The notes under the pieces were generated by a model. The model did not search any database, was not told the DNA's origin, and was given only the letters and a program-made list of their open reading frames with translations. Both the position numbers and the translations under genes were made by a program. This document shows, in pieces, positions 17,901-25,725 of a stretch of 47,619 nucleotides of DNA; within the stretch, counting starts at the first letter, position 1, and every line of letters starts with the position of its first letter. The DNA comes from JAITWN01 sp964581365 (lineage in GTDB: Bacteria; Pseudomonadota; Gammaproteobacteria; SZUA-140), in contig CAZOOF010000010.1 in NCBI GenBank assembly GCA_964581365.1, forward strand, positions 1 to 47,619, written 5' to 3'.

Positions 17901-18442
17901 AACAGCTTCATCCAGTCGGCGAGCAGGAGTTCGGCGTCGGCGACGCGATCGGCGAGCAAGGCCTGCCCGATGTCGCCCTGTCGGCCACCGGACAGGGCGA
18001 TGAGCCCGTCGCTGGCGCCCTCCATCCAGGCGCGCTCGACCATCGGTACGCCATGACGCTGCCCTTCCATGTACGAGCGCGAGATGAGGCGAGTCAGGTT
18101 GAGATAGCCGGTGCGGTTCTGGCAGAGCAGCACCAGGCGCGAAGGCGGGCTGCGGTCATCGCGCCACAGCCAGGTATCCACGCCCACGATGGGCTTGATG
18201 CCGGCCGCGATCGCCGCCCGGTAGAACTTCACCAGGGCAAAGAGATTGCTTTGATCGGTCACCGCAACCGCCGGCATTCCGGCCGCGGCCACCGCTTCGG
18301 CGAGGCCGGGTACCCGCTCTTCCCGGAACGGGGGGTCCGCGCCCTCCTCCCAGCTCAGGCGCGTGCGCGGCGCAATATCGATGGTCCCATCGACCAGCGA
18401 ATAATCGGTATGCAGACGGAGATGAACGAATGTGGACGACAT
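14933..18442 (-). CDS. dnaE: DNA polymerase III subunit alpha
   Basis: Catalytic subunit of the replicative polymerase. The 1169 residues have the family layout: N-terminal PHP domain starting VHLRLHTDYSLVDGTIDI, the palm with GPGRGSGAGSLVAYAL and the catalytic PDFDVDFCMEGRD (two Asp ligands of metal), fingers, helix-hairpin-helix region (YGLGAIKGVGASAIESI), and the OB-fold (VIVAGLMIGIRTMNSKRGDR). Length agrees with E. coli (1160). A 163-bp gap separates it from rnhB upstream, larger than other gaps in the cluster, and TAAAAT lies close to the ATG; I could not pair it with a good -35. Confidence 0.97.
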   Translation of the reverse strand: MSSTFVHLRLHTDYSLVDGTIDIAPRTRLSWEEGADPPFREERVPGLAEAVAAAGMPAVAVTDQSNLFALVKFYRAAIAAGIKPIVGVDTWLWRDDRSPPSRLVLLCQNRTGYLNLTRLISRSYMEGQRHGVPMVERAWMEGASDGLIALSGGRQGDIGQALLADRVADAELLLADWMKLFPGRFYLELQRTGRPQEEDYLHRAVDLAHQHAVPVVATNDVCFLTRADFEAHEARVCIHDGRTLDDSRRPRNYSEEQYLRSPEEMCELFSDIPEAIENTLEIARRCNLELTLGKNVLPDFPVPEGMTTASFFAREAREGLEQRLQQLGIAADPERCRVYYERLKTEVGVITQMGFPGYFLIVADFIRWAKDNDVPVGPGRGSGAGSLVAYALKITDLDPIEHDLLFERFLNPERVSLPDFDVDFCMEGRDRVIDYVASRYGRERVSQIITYGSMAAKAVVRDVGRVLGHPYGFVDKIAKLIPFELGITLSKELKAKGPFYERYVEDEETRILVDLASRLEGLVRNAGKHAGGVVIAPSALTDYTPLYCEQGSDAPVTQFDKDDVEAVGLVKFDFLGLRTLTIIDRTVKTVNARGESVDIGAIPMDDPATFDLLKRCATTAIFQLESRGMKDLIKRLQPDCFDDITALVALFRPGPLQSGMVDDFIARKHGQAVVEYPHEDLAPILKPTYGVILYQEQVMQIAQVLAGYSLGQADLLRRAMGKKKPEEMAEQRAVFMAGAAKRGVDAEVARYIFDLMEKFAGYGFNKSHSAAYALLSYQTAWLKAHFPAAFMASVMSADMDNTDKVVTLMEECRAMGLAVMPPDVNRCDHAFAVHDEQTILYGLGAIKGVGASAIESIVEEREANGPYTDLFDLCRRIDLRRANRRVLEALIRSGALDSLDANRARSMSLLGEAIQYAERSLRDAAVGQDDLFGGGGGAVSPADDTHLDALGAEVPEWSEEVRLQGEKETLGLYLTGHPIARYLDELSRFVSSTIGELRPQGDKTVIVAGLMIGIRTMNSKRGDRIAFIVLDDRSARIEVAVFAEAYQRYRDQLVKDRVLVVEGTVSLDEYSGGCRMSAERILSIDEARATYARGIEIDLQRGGNGSVSRGLAEALAPFRSGECPVWINYRGAGAAARMRLGQEWRVRPTDELLGRLGALAGANGVRVLY

Positions 18443-18605
18443 GGCGAGGCTATTTTAACAGGCTGGCGCGCAGCGCGCCGAGGCTGGCAACAGCGCGCCG
18501 GAAAGAGTCTGTGGCGAGACGATATGCGCGAAAAAACCACTGGCTCTGCATGCCGATCCGGCGCCGTCCCGCTCACTGCAGTGCCGGACTGGCACCCGCC
18601 GGGGT

Positions 18606-19229
18606 TCAGCCGGCGAACAGATCCCGCACCGGCGCGAAACCACGGCGATGGACCGGACTCGGGCCGAGCAGACGCAGGGCCTGTCGATGTTCGGCCGTGG
18701 CGTAGCCCTTGTGCCGGGAGAAGCCGTAGCCCGGATAGCGCTCGTCGAGCGCAACCATCTCGCGATCACGCGCCACTTTGGCAAGAATCGAAGCGGCAGC
18801 GATGGCTACTACCCGCGCATCGCCGTCGACGACCGCATGGGCCGGATAATCGAACTCCGGACACCGGTTACCGTCGACCAGCACCCGGCTGGGCGGCAAT
18901 GGCAGCGCGGCCACCGCGCGCTGCATGGCCAGCATGGTCGCATGGAGGATGTTGAGACGATCGATCTCCTCCACATCGGCATGCGCGACCGCCCAGGCCA
19001 GCGCCCGCTCCTTGATCAGCAGCTCGAGCGACTCACGCCCGGAGGCGGTCAGCGCCTTCGAGTCTCCGATCCCCGGCACCGGATGCGCAGGATCCAGAAT
19101 GACCGCTGCGGCATATACCGGACCGGCCAGCGGGCCGCGTCCCGCCTCGTCGACGCCGGCAGCCATCGGATCGGCGATTTCCGCCAGGCCCGGCCCCTGG
19201 ATGAGCGCTGACCCGATGCCGGCGCTCAT
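18606..19229 (-). CDS. rnhB: Ribonuclease HII
   Basis: Endonuclease that cuts RNA in RNA-DNA hybrids and initiates removal of misincorporated ribonucleotides. The 207 residues contain the catalytic DEAGRGPLAGPV with Asp-Glu metal ligands, the GIGDSKALT motif, and the C-terminal GYATAEHRQAL. The start overlaps the lpxB stop by 4 bp in an ATGA arrangement, so it is translated with lpxB. About 20 residues precede the family core; an internal start at MAAGVDEAG is possible. Confidence 0.95.
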   Translation of the reverse strand: MSAGIGSALIQGPGLAEIADPMAAGVDEAGRGPLAGPVYAAAVILDPAHPVPGIGDSKALTASGRESLELLIKERALAWAVAHADVEEIDRLNILHATMLAMQRAVAALPLPPSRVLVDGNRCPEFDYPAHAVVDGDARVVAIAAASILAKVARDREMVALDERYPGYGFSRHKGYATAEHRQALRLLGPSPVHRRGFAPVRDLFAG

Positions 19230-20413
19230 ATCCCGTCCGCGGTAGCCATGCGCGGCGACAGGCCGGCCGCAGCCCCCGCGCTGCCGATCAGCTGCAGTAC
19301 CGCTTCCGCAGCGCGCGCGTCGGCGCCCTGGCGCAGTTCGGCGTGCAGTTCAGCAAAGCGCGCGTTGGCGGCGTCGGCCAGTTCCGGCCGTTCGAGGTAG
19401 TCGAGCAGACGCGCGCCCATCGCCTCGGGGCGGACATCATCCTGGATGAACTCGGGGACCAGGCGATCGCCGGCGAGCAGATTGGGGATGGCGTAACGAT
19501 CCACATACAGCAGTCGCTGGGCCAGCCAGTAGCTCATCCGCGCCATGCGGTAGGCAACTACCATGGGGCGTTTCAGCAGCATCGCCTCGAGCGTCGCCGT
19601 TCCGCTTGCCAGCAAAATGGCGTCGGCGGCCATCATCGCCTCGTGAGAACGCCCGTCACACAGTGTCAGCGTCGGCACCGGTTCGCGCTCCAGGGCCGCT
19701 TCGAACAGCCGCCGTGTTACTGCACCGGCCATCGGCGCGACGAAATGAAGATCCGGGCGCCGTTCCAGACACCAGCGCGCGGTGCGCAGGAAGTCGTCGG
19801 CCAGACGCTTGACCTCATTCACGCGGCTTCCCGGCAGCAGCGCGATCAGCGGGGCATCCGCCGGCAGCCCGAGCGCGGCGCGAGCGGCGGCACGATCGCT
19901 TTCCATCGGAATGGCGTCGGCCAGAGGATGGCCGACGAAGCGCACCGGCACGCCATGCTCTTCGTAGAACGCGGCCTCGAACGGAAACAGGGTGAGCATC
20001 AGATCCACGGAGCGGGAAATGGTGCGCAGCCGACCCCGCCGCCAGGCCCAGACCTGCGGACTGACGTAATGCACGGTGCGCACGCCGGCTGCCTTGACCT
20101 GGGCTTCCAGCCCCAGATTGAACTCCGGCGCATCGATCCCGATCAGGACGGCGGGTGGATCGGCGGTGAAATGGCGCACCAGATCGGCGCGCATAGCGCG
20201 AAGTCCGCGATAGTGGGTCAGGACTTCGGCCACCCCCATGATCGCGAGTCGCTCGGCGGGATACAGCGCGCGGCACCCCTCCGCGACCATGCGCGGACCG
20301 GCAACGCCCTCGAAACTGACATCAGGAACTCGCGCCCGGATCGCCCGGATCAGGCCGGCGCCGAGATTGTCGCCCGAGGCCTCGCCGGCGATCAGACCGA
20401 TCCGCAAGCTCAC
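19226..20413 (-). CDS. lpxB: Lipid-A-disaccharide synthase
   Basis: Membrane-associated GT19 glycosyltransferase that condenses UDP-2,3-diacylglucosamine and lipid X to the lipid A disaccharide. The 395 residues start with LRIGLIAGEASGDNLGAGLI, contain VHYVSPQVWAWRRGR, and have the glycosyltransferase acceptor/donor region LLPGSRVNE and ASGTATLEAML. It is 10 bp downstream of lpxA and overlaps rnhB by 4 bp. Confidence 0.96.
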   Translation of the reverse strand: MSLRIGLIAGEASGDNLGAGLIRAIRARVPDVSFEGVAGPRMVAEGCRALYPAERLAIMGVAEVLTHYRGLRAMRADLVRHFTADPPAVLIGIDAPEFNLGLEAQVKAAGVRTVHYVSPQVWAWRRGRLRTISRSVDLMLTLFPFEAAFYEEHGVPVRFVGHPLADAIPMESDRAAARAALGLPADAPLIALLPGSRVNEVKRLADDFLRTARWCLERRPDLHFVAPMAGAVTRRLFEAALEREPVPTLTLCDGRSHEAMMAADAILLASGTATLEAMLLKRPMVVAYRMARMSYWLAQRLLYVDRYAIPNLLAGDRLVPEFIQDDVRPEAMGARLLDYLERPELADAANARFAELHAELRQGADARAAEAVLQLIGSAGAAAGLSPRMATADGI

Positions 20414-20423
20414 GCCCTCCGGC

Positions 20424-21194
20424 TCAGCGCACGATGCCGCGGCGGGAGCGCTCGATGAAATCGGCCATCGCCCCCGCTTCCGGACAATCGACCGCCATCG
20501 CCCTCAGCTCCTCGAGAGCACGGGACAAGGGCAGGTTCATGCGATAAACGAGGCGGTACGCCTGGCGCAGCCTGCGCACGGTCTCCGGTGGAAAGCCGCG
20601 CCGGCGCAACCCCTCGACGTTGAGGCCGTAAGGCTTGGCCATATGGCCCGAGACGAGCACGTAGGGCGGCACGTCCTTGGTAATCAGGCTCGCGGCAGCG
20701 GAGAAGCTGTGGGCGCCGATGGTGCAGAACTGATGCACCAGCGAATAGCCGCCGAGGATGACATGATCTTCGACCACAACGTGGCCTGCGAGCGAGGCAT
20801 TGTTGGCAAAGATGGTATTGCTGCCGACGATGCAATCGTGGGCAATGTGCACATTGGCCATGATCAGGTTATCGCTGCCGAGCCGGGTCACCCCGCCGCC
20901 CTGCACGGTGCCGCGGTGCATGGTGACGAATTCCCGGATGACATTGCGATCCCCGATTTCCAGTATCGTGTCTTCGCCGCGGTATTTCTTGTCCTGCGGC
21001 ACTTCGCCGATGGATGCAAACTGGAAGAAGTGGTTGTCCCGGCCGATTCGGGTCGGACCCTTGATGACCACGTGCGGACCGATCTCGCAACCGGGACCGA
21101 TCTCCACATCCGGACCAATGAAGGACCAGGGGCCGACCGTTACATCGGGCGCCAGGCGGGCGCCCGGATCGACGATTGCGCGCGGGTCGATCAA
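20424..21194 (-). CDS. lpxA: UDP-N-acetylglucosamine acyltransferase
   Basis: First enzyme of lipid A synthesis, a trimeric left-handed beta-helix transferring a hydroxyacyl chain from ACP to UDP-GlcNAc. Hexapeptide repeats are visible throughout (for example VGPWSFIGPDVEIGPG and IMANVHIAHDCIVGSN, which contains the catalytic-type histidine). I prefer the TTG at 21194: it yields 256 residues with the canonical N terminus (I)DPRAIVDPGA, overlaps the fabZ stop as TTGA, and has AAGGA 9 nt upstream. The GTG at 21218 would add eight residues. Confidence 0.94.
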   Translation of the reverse strand: MIDPRAIVDPGARLAPDVTVGPWSFIGPDVEIGPGCEIGPHVVIKGPTRIGRDNHFFQFASIGEVPQDKKYRGEDTILEIGDRNVIREFVTMHRGTVQGGGVTRLGSDNLIMANVHIAHDCIVGSNTIFANNASLAGHVVVEDHVILGGYSLVHQFCTIGAHSFSAAASLITKDVPPYVLVSGHMAKPYGLNVEGLRRRGFPPETVRRLRQAYRLVYRMNLPLSRALEELRAMAVDCPEAGAMADFIERSRRGIVR

Positions 21195-21673
21195 GTCGGA
21201 ATGTCCTTCGCCGCGCACATCATTTCCGCCGAAGCCACCAGCTCGTCGTCGACACGCGCCTCGGCATCGAAGAACCAGATATTGCGCACCGTGCGCTGGA
21301 CGCGCACGTCGATCACGATGCGATCTCCCGGCTCGACCGGCCGCTTGAAGCGCGCCTTATCGATGCCGACCAGATAGTACAGCGTTCCGTCACTCGGTTG
21401 GGTACCCACGGTGCGGAACGCGAGAATGCCGGTCGCCTGCGCCATCGCTTCCAGAATGAGGACACCCGGCATGACGGGGCGCACGGGGAAATGGCCGTTG
21501 AAGAAGGGCTCGTTGTAGGTCACGTTCTTGATCGCGGTGAGCGACTCGCCCGCAGTGTAACGCTCGACCCGGTCGATGAGCAGGAACGGATACCGGTGCG
21601 GCAACTGCCGCAGCACGGCGTGGATGTCCAGCCTCGTATCCGAAGGCTGGTTGCTGTCTTCTTCCCTTGTCAT
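21191..21673 (-). CDS. fabZ: 3-hydroxyacyl-ACP dehydratase FabZ
   Basis: Hot-dog-fold dehydratase of fatty acid elongation, competing with LpxA and LpxD for hydroxyacyl-ACP, which explains the conserved clustering. The 160 residues show LPHRYPFLLIDRV, the catalytic histidine in FNGHFPVRPVMPG (H61) and the catalytic glutamate in LILEAMAQA (E75). It overlaps lpxD by 4 bp (ATGA) and lpxA by 4 bp if lpxA starts at its TTG. Confidence 0.96.
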   Translation of the reverse strand: MTREEDSNQPSDTRLDIHAVLRQLPHRYPFLLIDRVERYTAGESLTAIKNVTYNEPFFNGHFPVRPVMPGVLILEAMAQATGILAFRTVGTQPSDGTLYYLVGIDKARFKRPVEPGDRIVIDVRVQRTVRNIWFFDAEARVDDELVASAEMMCAAKDIPT

Positions 21674-22722
21674 TTTTCGTGTCCTTGCTCGCTATCTTCG
21701 CCGATCGCTTTCACCGTCTGTTCGAGCCGCTGCAGCCGCTTCGCCATGTCATCGAGCTGCCGCATGCGCACGAAGTTACGGCGCCACTCTCCGACCGGCT
21801 CGAATGGCGTGCCGGAAGAATATACGCCCTTTTCCCGTATCGACTGTGAAACGAAGGTCGTCCCGGTCAGGTGCACATCATCGGCAATCTCGAGATGGCC
21901 GCTGATCCCCACGCCTCCGCCGATGGCGCAGCGGCGCCCGATGATCGCACTGCCGGCGATCCCTGTGCATCCGGCGATGGCGGTATGTTCGCCGATGCGC
22001 ACATTGTGGGCAATCTGCACCTGATTATCCAGTTTGACGCCGCGCCCGATTACCGTATCTTCCAGCGCGCCGCGATCGATCGTGGTGTTGGCGCCGATCT
22101 CCACATCGTCCTCGATCACCACGCGGCCGATCTGCGGAATCTTCACCCAGGTGCCGCGGTCGTTGGCAAAACCGAACCCGTCGCCGCCGAGCACCGCGCC
22201 CGAATGCACGATGACCCGCTTGCCGATCACCACTCCCGGATAGAGCGTGACGTTGGGCGCAAGACGGCTCTCATCACCGATCTCCGCCCCGGCGCCGACC
22301 ACGCATCCCGCCTCCAGGATCACGCCATCCCCAAGCCGGACTTCGTCACCCAGGCAGACATGAGGACCGATATGGACATCGCGGCCGATGCTGCAGTCAC
22401 GGCCCAGCACCGCGCTCGGATGAATCGACGGAGTGGGCCTGACAGGAGGATGCAGCAGGGATGCGACGCGCGCATACATCAGATACGGGTTCGAGGTCAC
22501 CAGCGCGGCCACCGGGCACTCGGCGGCAGCCTCAGCCTCGAGTATCACCGCAGCAGCCCGTGTCGTCGCCAGGTGACGGCGAAAGCGCGGACCGCTCAGA
22601 AACGAAATATCGCCTTCGCCGGCGGTATCGAGTGCGGATACCCGCCGCACCCGCAGCGATGCGTCACCGCGCAATTCGGCGCCGAACCTTGCAGCGAGTT
22701 CACCGAGACTGATTTCCATCAT
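21670..22722 (-). CDS. lpxD: UDP-3-O-acyl-glucosamine N-acyltransferase
   Basis: Third lipid A enzyme, N-acylating UDP-3-O-acylglucosamine from hydroxyacyl-ACP. The 350 residues comprise an N-terminal uridine-binding domain (1-100), about 25 turns of left-handed beta-helix with hexapeptide repeats, the catalytic-histidine region LDNQVQIAHNVRIGEH, and a C-terminal helix that could form a coiled coil (RMRQLDDMAKRLQRLEQTV). ATG-ATG at the start makes 22722 or 22719 equally possible. A 132-bp gap with a 9-bp hairpin separates it from skp. Confidence 0.96.
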   Translation of the reverse strand: MMEISLGELAARFGAELRGDASLRVRRVSALDTAGEGDISFLSGPRFRRHLATTRAAAVILEAEAAAECPVAALVTSNPYLMYARVASLLHPPVRPTPSIHPSAVLGRDCSIGRDVHIGPHVCLGDEVRLGDGVILEAGCVVGAGAEIGDESRLAPNVTLYPGVVIGKRVIVHSGAVLGGDGFGFANDRGTWVKIPQIGRVVIEDDVEIGANTTIDRGALEDTVIGRGVKLDNQVQIAHNVRIGEHTAIAGCTGIAGSAIIGRRCAIGGGVGISGHLEIADDVHLTGTTFVSQSIREKGVYSSGTPFEPVGEWRRNFVRMRQLDDMAKRLQRLEQTVKAIGEDSEQGHEK

Positions 22723-22779
22723 CGAAGCTTACGCACTCACGCCCGCGGAGAAAACGGGAAAATAGCACGGGACATCGCC

Positions 22780-22804
22780 CGCCTCTGAGCCCTGATCAGA
22801 GGCG
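22780..22804 (-). terminator. Hairpin between skp and lpxD
   Basis: Perfect 9-bp stem CGCCTCTGA (22780-22788) with TCAGAGGCG (22796-22804) and a 7-nt loop. On the minus strand a TTTT run comes only about 13 nt after the stem, so it is more likely a partial terminator or an RNA processing or stability element between bamA-skp and the lpx genes. Confidence 0.4.
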
Positions 22805-22854
22805 CAGCGCCGGCCCATGCGGCCTGACATCCGGACTGCCTGCCGCGGAGCGTT

Positions 22855-23388
22855 TCAGCGATCGCCGGACCTGCTCTGGTGGCGTCGGGCGAGACCTTCG
22901 AGCACCTGCGCGGTGATATCCAGCGCCTCATCGGCATAGGCGATGCCTTCGAAGAAGATCAGGTCGAAGTCACCGGCCGATCCGACCTCCTGGATCGTCT
23001 CCTTGATGAGCTCCTGCAGTCCGCCGAGTGCGTCGTTACGGCGGATGTTGACGTCTTCGCGGAACTCTTCCTGCATCCGGCGCAGCTCGCGCTTGAGCGC
23101 GAGCACCTCCAGACCGCGGTTGCGACGATCCGATTCGGTCATGACCGCGCCATCACGCTCCAGGGCATCTTCCATGCGCCGGATCTCGTCCTGCTTGCGT
23201 ACCATCTCTTCTTCGCGCGAGGCGAACTCGCGCTGCAGACGGCGCGTTGCTTCCTGCGCCTGCGGCGCTTCCTCGAGCAGACGGATCGCATCCACGTAGC
23301 CCAGCTTGAGATCGGCAGCGCTTGCCGCCATGAACGGTGCGGCCAGCGACACCATGAGCGCAAATTGAATCAGCCTCTTCAATGTCAT
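22855..23388 (-). CDS. skp: Periplasmic chaperone Skp/OmpH family
   Basis: Holdase that keeps unfolded outer-membrane proteins soluble on their way to the BAM complex. The 177 residues have a Sec signal peptide ending near AASAADLKLGYVD, followed by a long charged helical hairpin (residues about 40-120, many Glu/Arg) that forms the tentacles of the trimer. It is 14 bp downstream of bamA. GGAG sits only 1 nt from the ATG at 23388 but 7 nt from a TTG two codons later, so translation may begin at the TTG. Confidence 0.93.
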   Translation of the reverse strand: MTLKRLIQFALMVSLAAPFMAASAADLKLGYVDAIRLLEEAPQAQEATRRLQREFASREEEMVRKQDEIRRMEDALERDGAVMTESDRRNRGLEVLALKRELRRMQEEFREDVNIRRNDALGGLQELIKETIQEVGSAGDFDLIFFEGIAYADEALDITAQVLEGLARRHQSRSGDR

Positions 23389-23402
23389 ACTCCAGATCCG
23401 GA

Positions 23403-25700
23403 TCAGAAGAAGAACGAGCCCAGGGTGAACTGGAAAGTCTCGGTGCGGTCGCCCTCGCGGTCATTCAGCGGCCAGCCAAGGCTGAACGTCATCGGCGCAA
23501 GCGGTGTGTACCAGAGGACCGAAACGCCGACCGAACGGCGCAACTCTCCGCTATCGAAATCCCCTGCTTCGTCAAACACGTTACCAATATCAAAGAACGT
23601 GCTCAGGCGCAACGACCGGTTTTCCTCGGCAAATGGCATGGGAAGAATCAGCTCTACATTCGCCACCGTCTTGAAGGCGCCGCCCAGAGGCCGGGTATCG
23701 CGGGCGGCGTCACGCGGTCCCAGCGAGTTGGAGCGGTATCCGCGCACCGATTCAGGCCCACCGGCATAGAAGTTCTCGAAGAACGGCAGACCACTGGTAT
23801 CGCCGTAGGCATCTCCGTAACCGATCTCGCCCTTGAGCAGCAGCTTAAAGTCTCCGAACAGGGGTACGTACTCGAGCCCGCGGTAGCGCAGCTTGTAGTA
23901 CTCCAGGCCACTGCCTGGCAACGCTATCTCGGTCGACAGGCTGTGCATGCGGCCACTGTCGGCGAGAATGGCGCGGTTGCGGGTGTCGTGGGTGAGACCC
24001 GTGCTCAGCTTGTAGATGTTGAAGCGATCATCATTGAGCGCCAGGAAATCGAGGAACGACTGCGGGGTGTCGTCATCGGTCCGGATCTTGGTGTATTCAT
24101 AACCGAGAGACAGGCTGGCGCGATTGTATTCGCTGAGCGGAAAGCCGTAATCGACGCTGACCCCATAGACGTCGGAACTGAAGTCGGCGATATCGGCCTC
24201 GGCGGCATCGGTCTCGCGCACGAACAGGCTGAATCCGCGGCTGATGCCGTCCAGGGTGTAGTACGGATTATTGTACGAGAAGCTGTAGATCCGGTTCACC
24301 GAGCTGTTGTTCACCGTCGCGCTGACACGGCGCCCGGTGCCGAAGACGTTGTCCTGGCTGATGCTGGCGTTGACCAGCACTCCCTGGGCCTGCGAATAGC
24401 CGATACCTGCCATCAGCGAGCCCGAAGGCCGCTCCTTGACGCTGAATTCGACATCGACCAGATCGGGCACCCCGGAAACCATCGGTGTCTCTACGTTGGC
24501 CTCCTCGAAGAAGCCCAGCCGCATCAGACGGCTGCGCGACAGGTTCACCTTGTCGGTGGAAATCCAGCCACCTTCCATCTGGCGCAGTTCGCGGCGCACC
24601 ACTTCATCGCGGGTGCGGATGTTGCCCGCGACGTTGATCCGCCGCACGTAAATGCGGCGGCCGGGATCGACCATGAAGGTCAGCGCGACTTCGCGCTTCT
24701 CGCGATCGAGCTCGGGCACCGGATTGACGTTGGAGAAGGCGTACCCTTCCAGTCCCAGCCGGGAACTGATGGCAGCGGCGCTCTCCTGGGTCAGACGCCG
24801 CGAGAATATCTGGCCAGGCCCGATCACCAGCAGACTGCGCAGCTCTTCCTCGGAAACGACGAGATCGCCGGCAAGCGCGACCGAGGATACCGTGTACTGC
24901 TCGCCTTCGGTGACATTGATGGTGATATAGACATCACGTTTATCGGGGGTGATCGTCACCTGGGTCGAATCGATCGAGAAATTGACATATCCGTTGTCGA
25001 GGTAATGCGAGCGCAGCGCTTCCAGATCGCCGGACAGTCGGCGCCGTGAGTACTGGTCGCTGTCGGAGAACAGCGACAGAATGGTCGCCGGTCCGAGCTG
25101 GAACTTGGACAGCAGCAGCTCATCGTCATAGGCTTCGTTGCCGACGATGTTGATGCGCAGGATCCGGGCGACATACCCCTCCTCGATCGCGATTTCGATG
25201 TCGACGCGGTTGTCGGGCTGAGTATTCAGGGTCGACTGCACCTTGACGCCATACTTTCCCTGACTGAAGTACTGCCGCTCCAGCTCGACCTTCATCCGCT
25301 CCAGCGACGAGCGATCGAATACCTGCCCCTCCGACAGGCCGATGCTCTTGAGCGCTTCCTTCAGCTGTTCGGTGCGGATGTCCTTGTTGCCGGTCATGGT
25401 AATGGAGGCAATGGTGGGACGCTCGCGGACGACTATGACCAGCGTGCTGCCATCGACGCCGAGCTCGATGTCATCGAAGAATCCGCTGGTGAACAGCGCG
25501 CGGATGACGTTCGGCGCCCGCGCCTCCTCGAAGGCGTCGCCCACGTTCACCGGCAGGTAGCTCAGGACCGTCCCCAGCGCGATACGCTGCAGCCCCTCCA
25601 CCCGGATGTCTTCGATGACGATGGGCTCCACGGCCCAGACACTGAAGGTCAGCGCGAATCCGAACAGGAGGGCGGCAAATCTGTGCATTGGCGAAACCAT
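23403..25700 (-). CDS. bamA: Outer membrane protein assembly factor BamA
   Basis: Essential core of the BAM complex that inserts beta-barrel proteins in the outer membrane. A signal peptide (HRFAALLFGFALTFSVWA) precedes five POTRA domains, beginning IVIEDIRVEGLQRIALGTV, and the C-terminal 16-strand barrel, ending in the aromatic-terminated strand TFQFTLGSFFF. The barrel contains VRGYRSNSLGPRD, the conserved RGF/Y-type loop-6 motif. The frame is open to 25751, inside rseP; the ATG at 25700 (765 residues) or at 25688 fits a normal signal peptide. No strong ribosome site is visible. Confidence 0.96.
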   Translation of the reverse strand: MVSPMHRFAALLFGFALTFSVWAVEPIVIEDIRVEGLQRIALGTVLSYLPVNVGDAFEEARAPNVIRALFTSGFFDDIELGVDGSTLVIVVRERPTIASITMTGNKDIRTEQLKEALKSIGLSEGQVFDRSSLERMKVELERQYFSQGKYGVKVQSTLNTQPDNRVDIEIAIEEGYVARILRINIVGNEAYDDELLLSKFQLGPATILSLFSDSDQYSRRRLSGDLEALRSHYLDNGYVNFSIDSTQVTITPDKRDVYITINVTEGEQYTVSSVALAGDLVVSEEELRSLLVIGPGQIFSRRLTQESAAAISSRLGLEGYAFSNVNPVPELDREKREVALTFMVDPGRRIYVRRINVAGNIRTRDEVVRRELRQMEGGWISTDKVNLSRSRLMRLGFFEEANVETPMVSGVPDLVDVEFSVKERPSGSLMAGIGYSQAQGVLVNASISQDNVFGTGRRVSATVNNSSVNRIYSFSYNNPYYTLDGISRGFSLFVRETDAAEADIADFSSDVYGVSVDYGFPLSEYNRASLSLGYEYTKIRTDDDTPQSFLDFLALNDDRFNIYKLSTGLTHDTRNRAILADSGRMHSLSTEIALPGSGLEYYKLRYRGLEYVPLFGDFKLLLKGEIGYGDAYGDTSGLPFFENFYAGGPESVRGYRSNSLGPRDAARDTRPLGGAFKTVANVELILPMPFAEENRSLRLSTFFDIGNVFDEAGDFDSGELRRSVGVSVLWYTPLAPMTFSLGWPLNDREGDRTETFQFTLGSFFF

Positions 25701-25725
25701 GGGAGCGTTGCGAATTGGGCGATGG

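Noticed and set aside
16856..18955. A 699-codon open frame antisense to dnaE and rnhB
   Set aside because: It is a GC-rich shadow: the opposite strand encodes the full DnaE and RNase HII motifs, and the antisense product is rich in Arg, His and Gly without any recognisable domain or signal.
23382..25049. A 555-codon open frame antisense to bamA
   Set aside because: BamA on the minus strand has signal peptide, POTRA and barrel features; the antisense product has no family likeness and starts inside a coding region.
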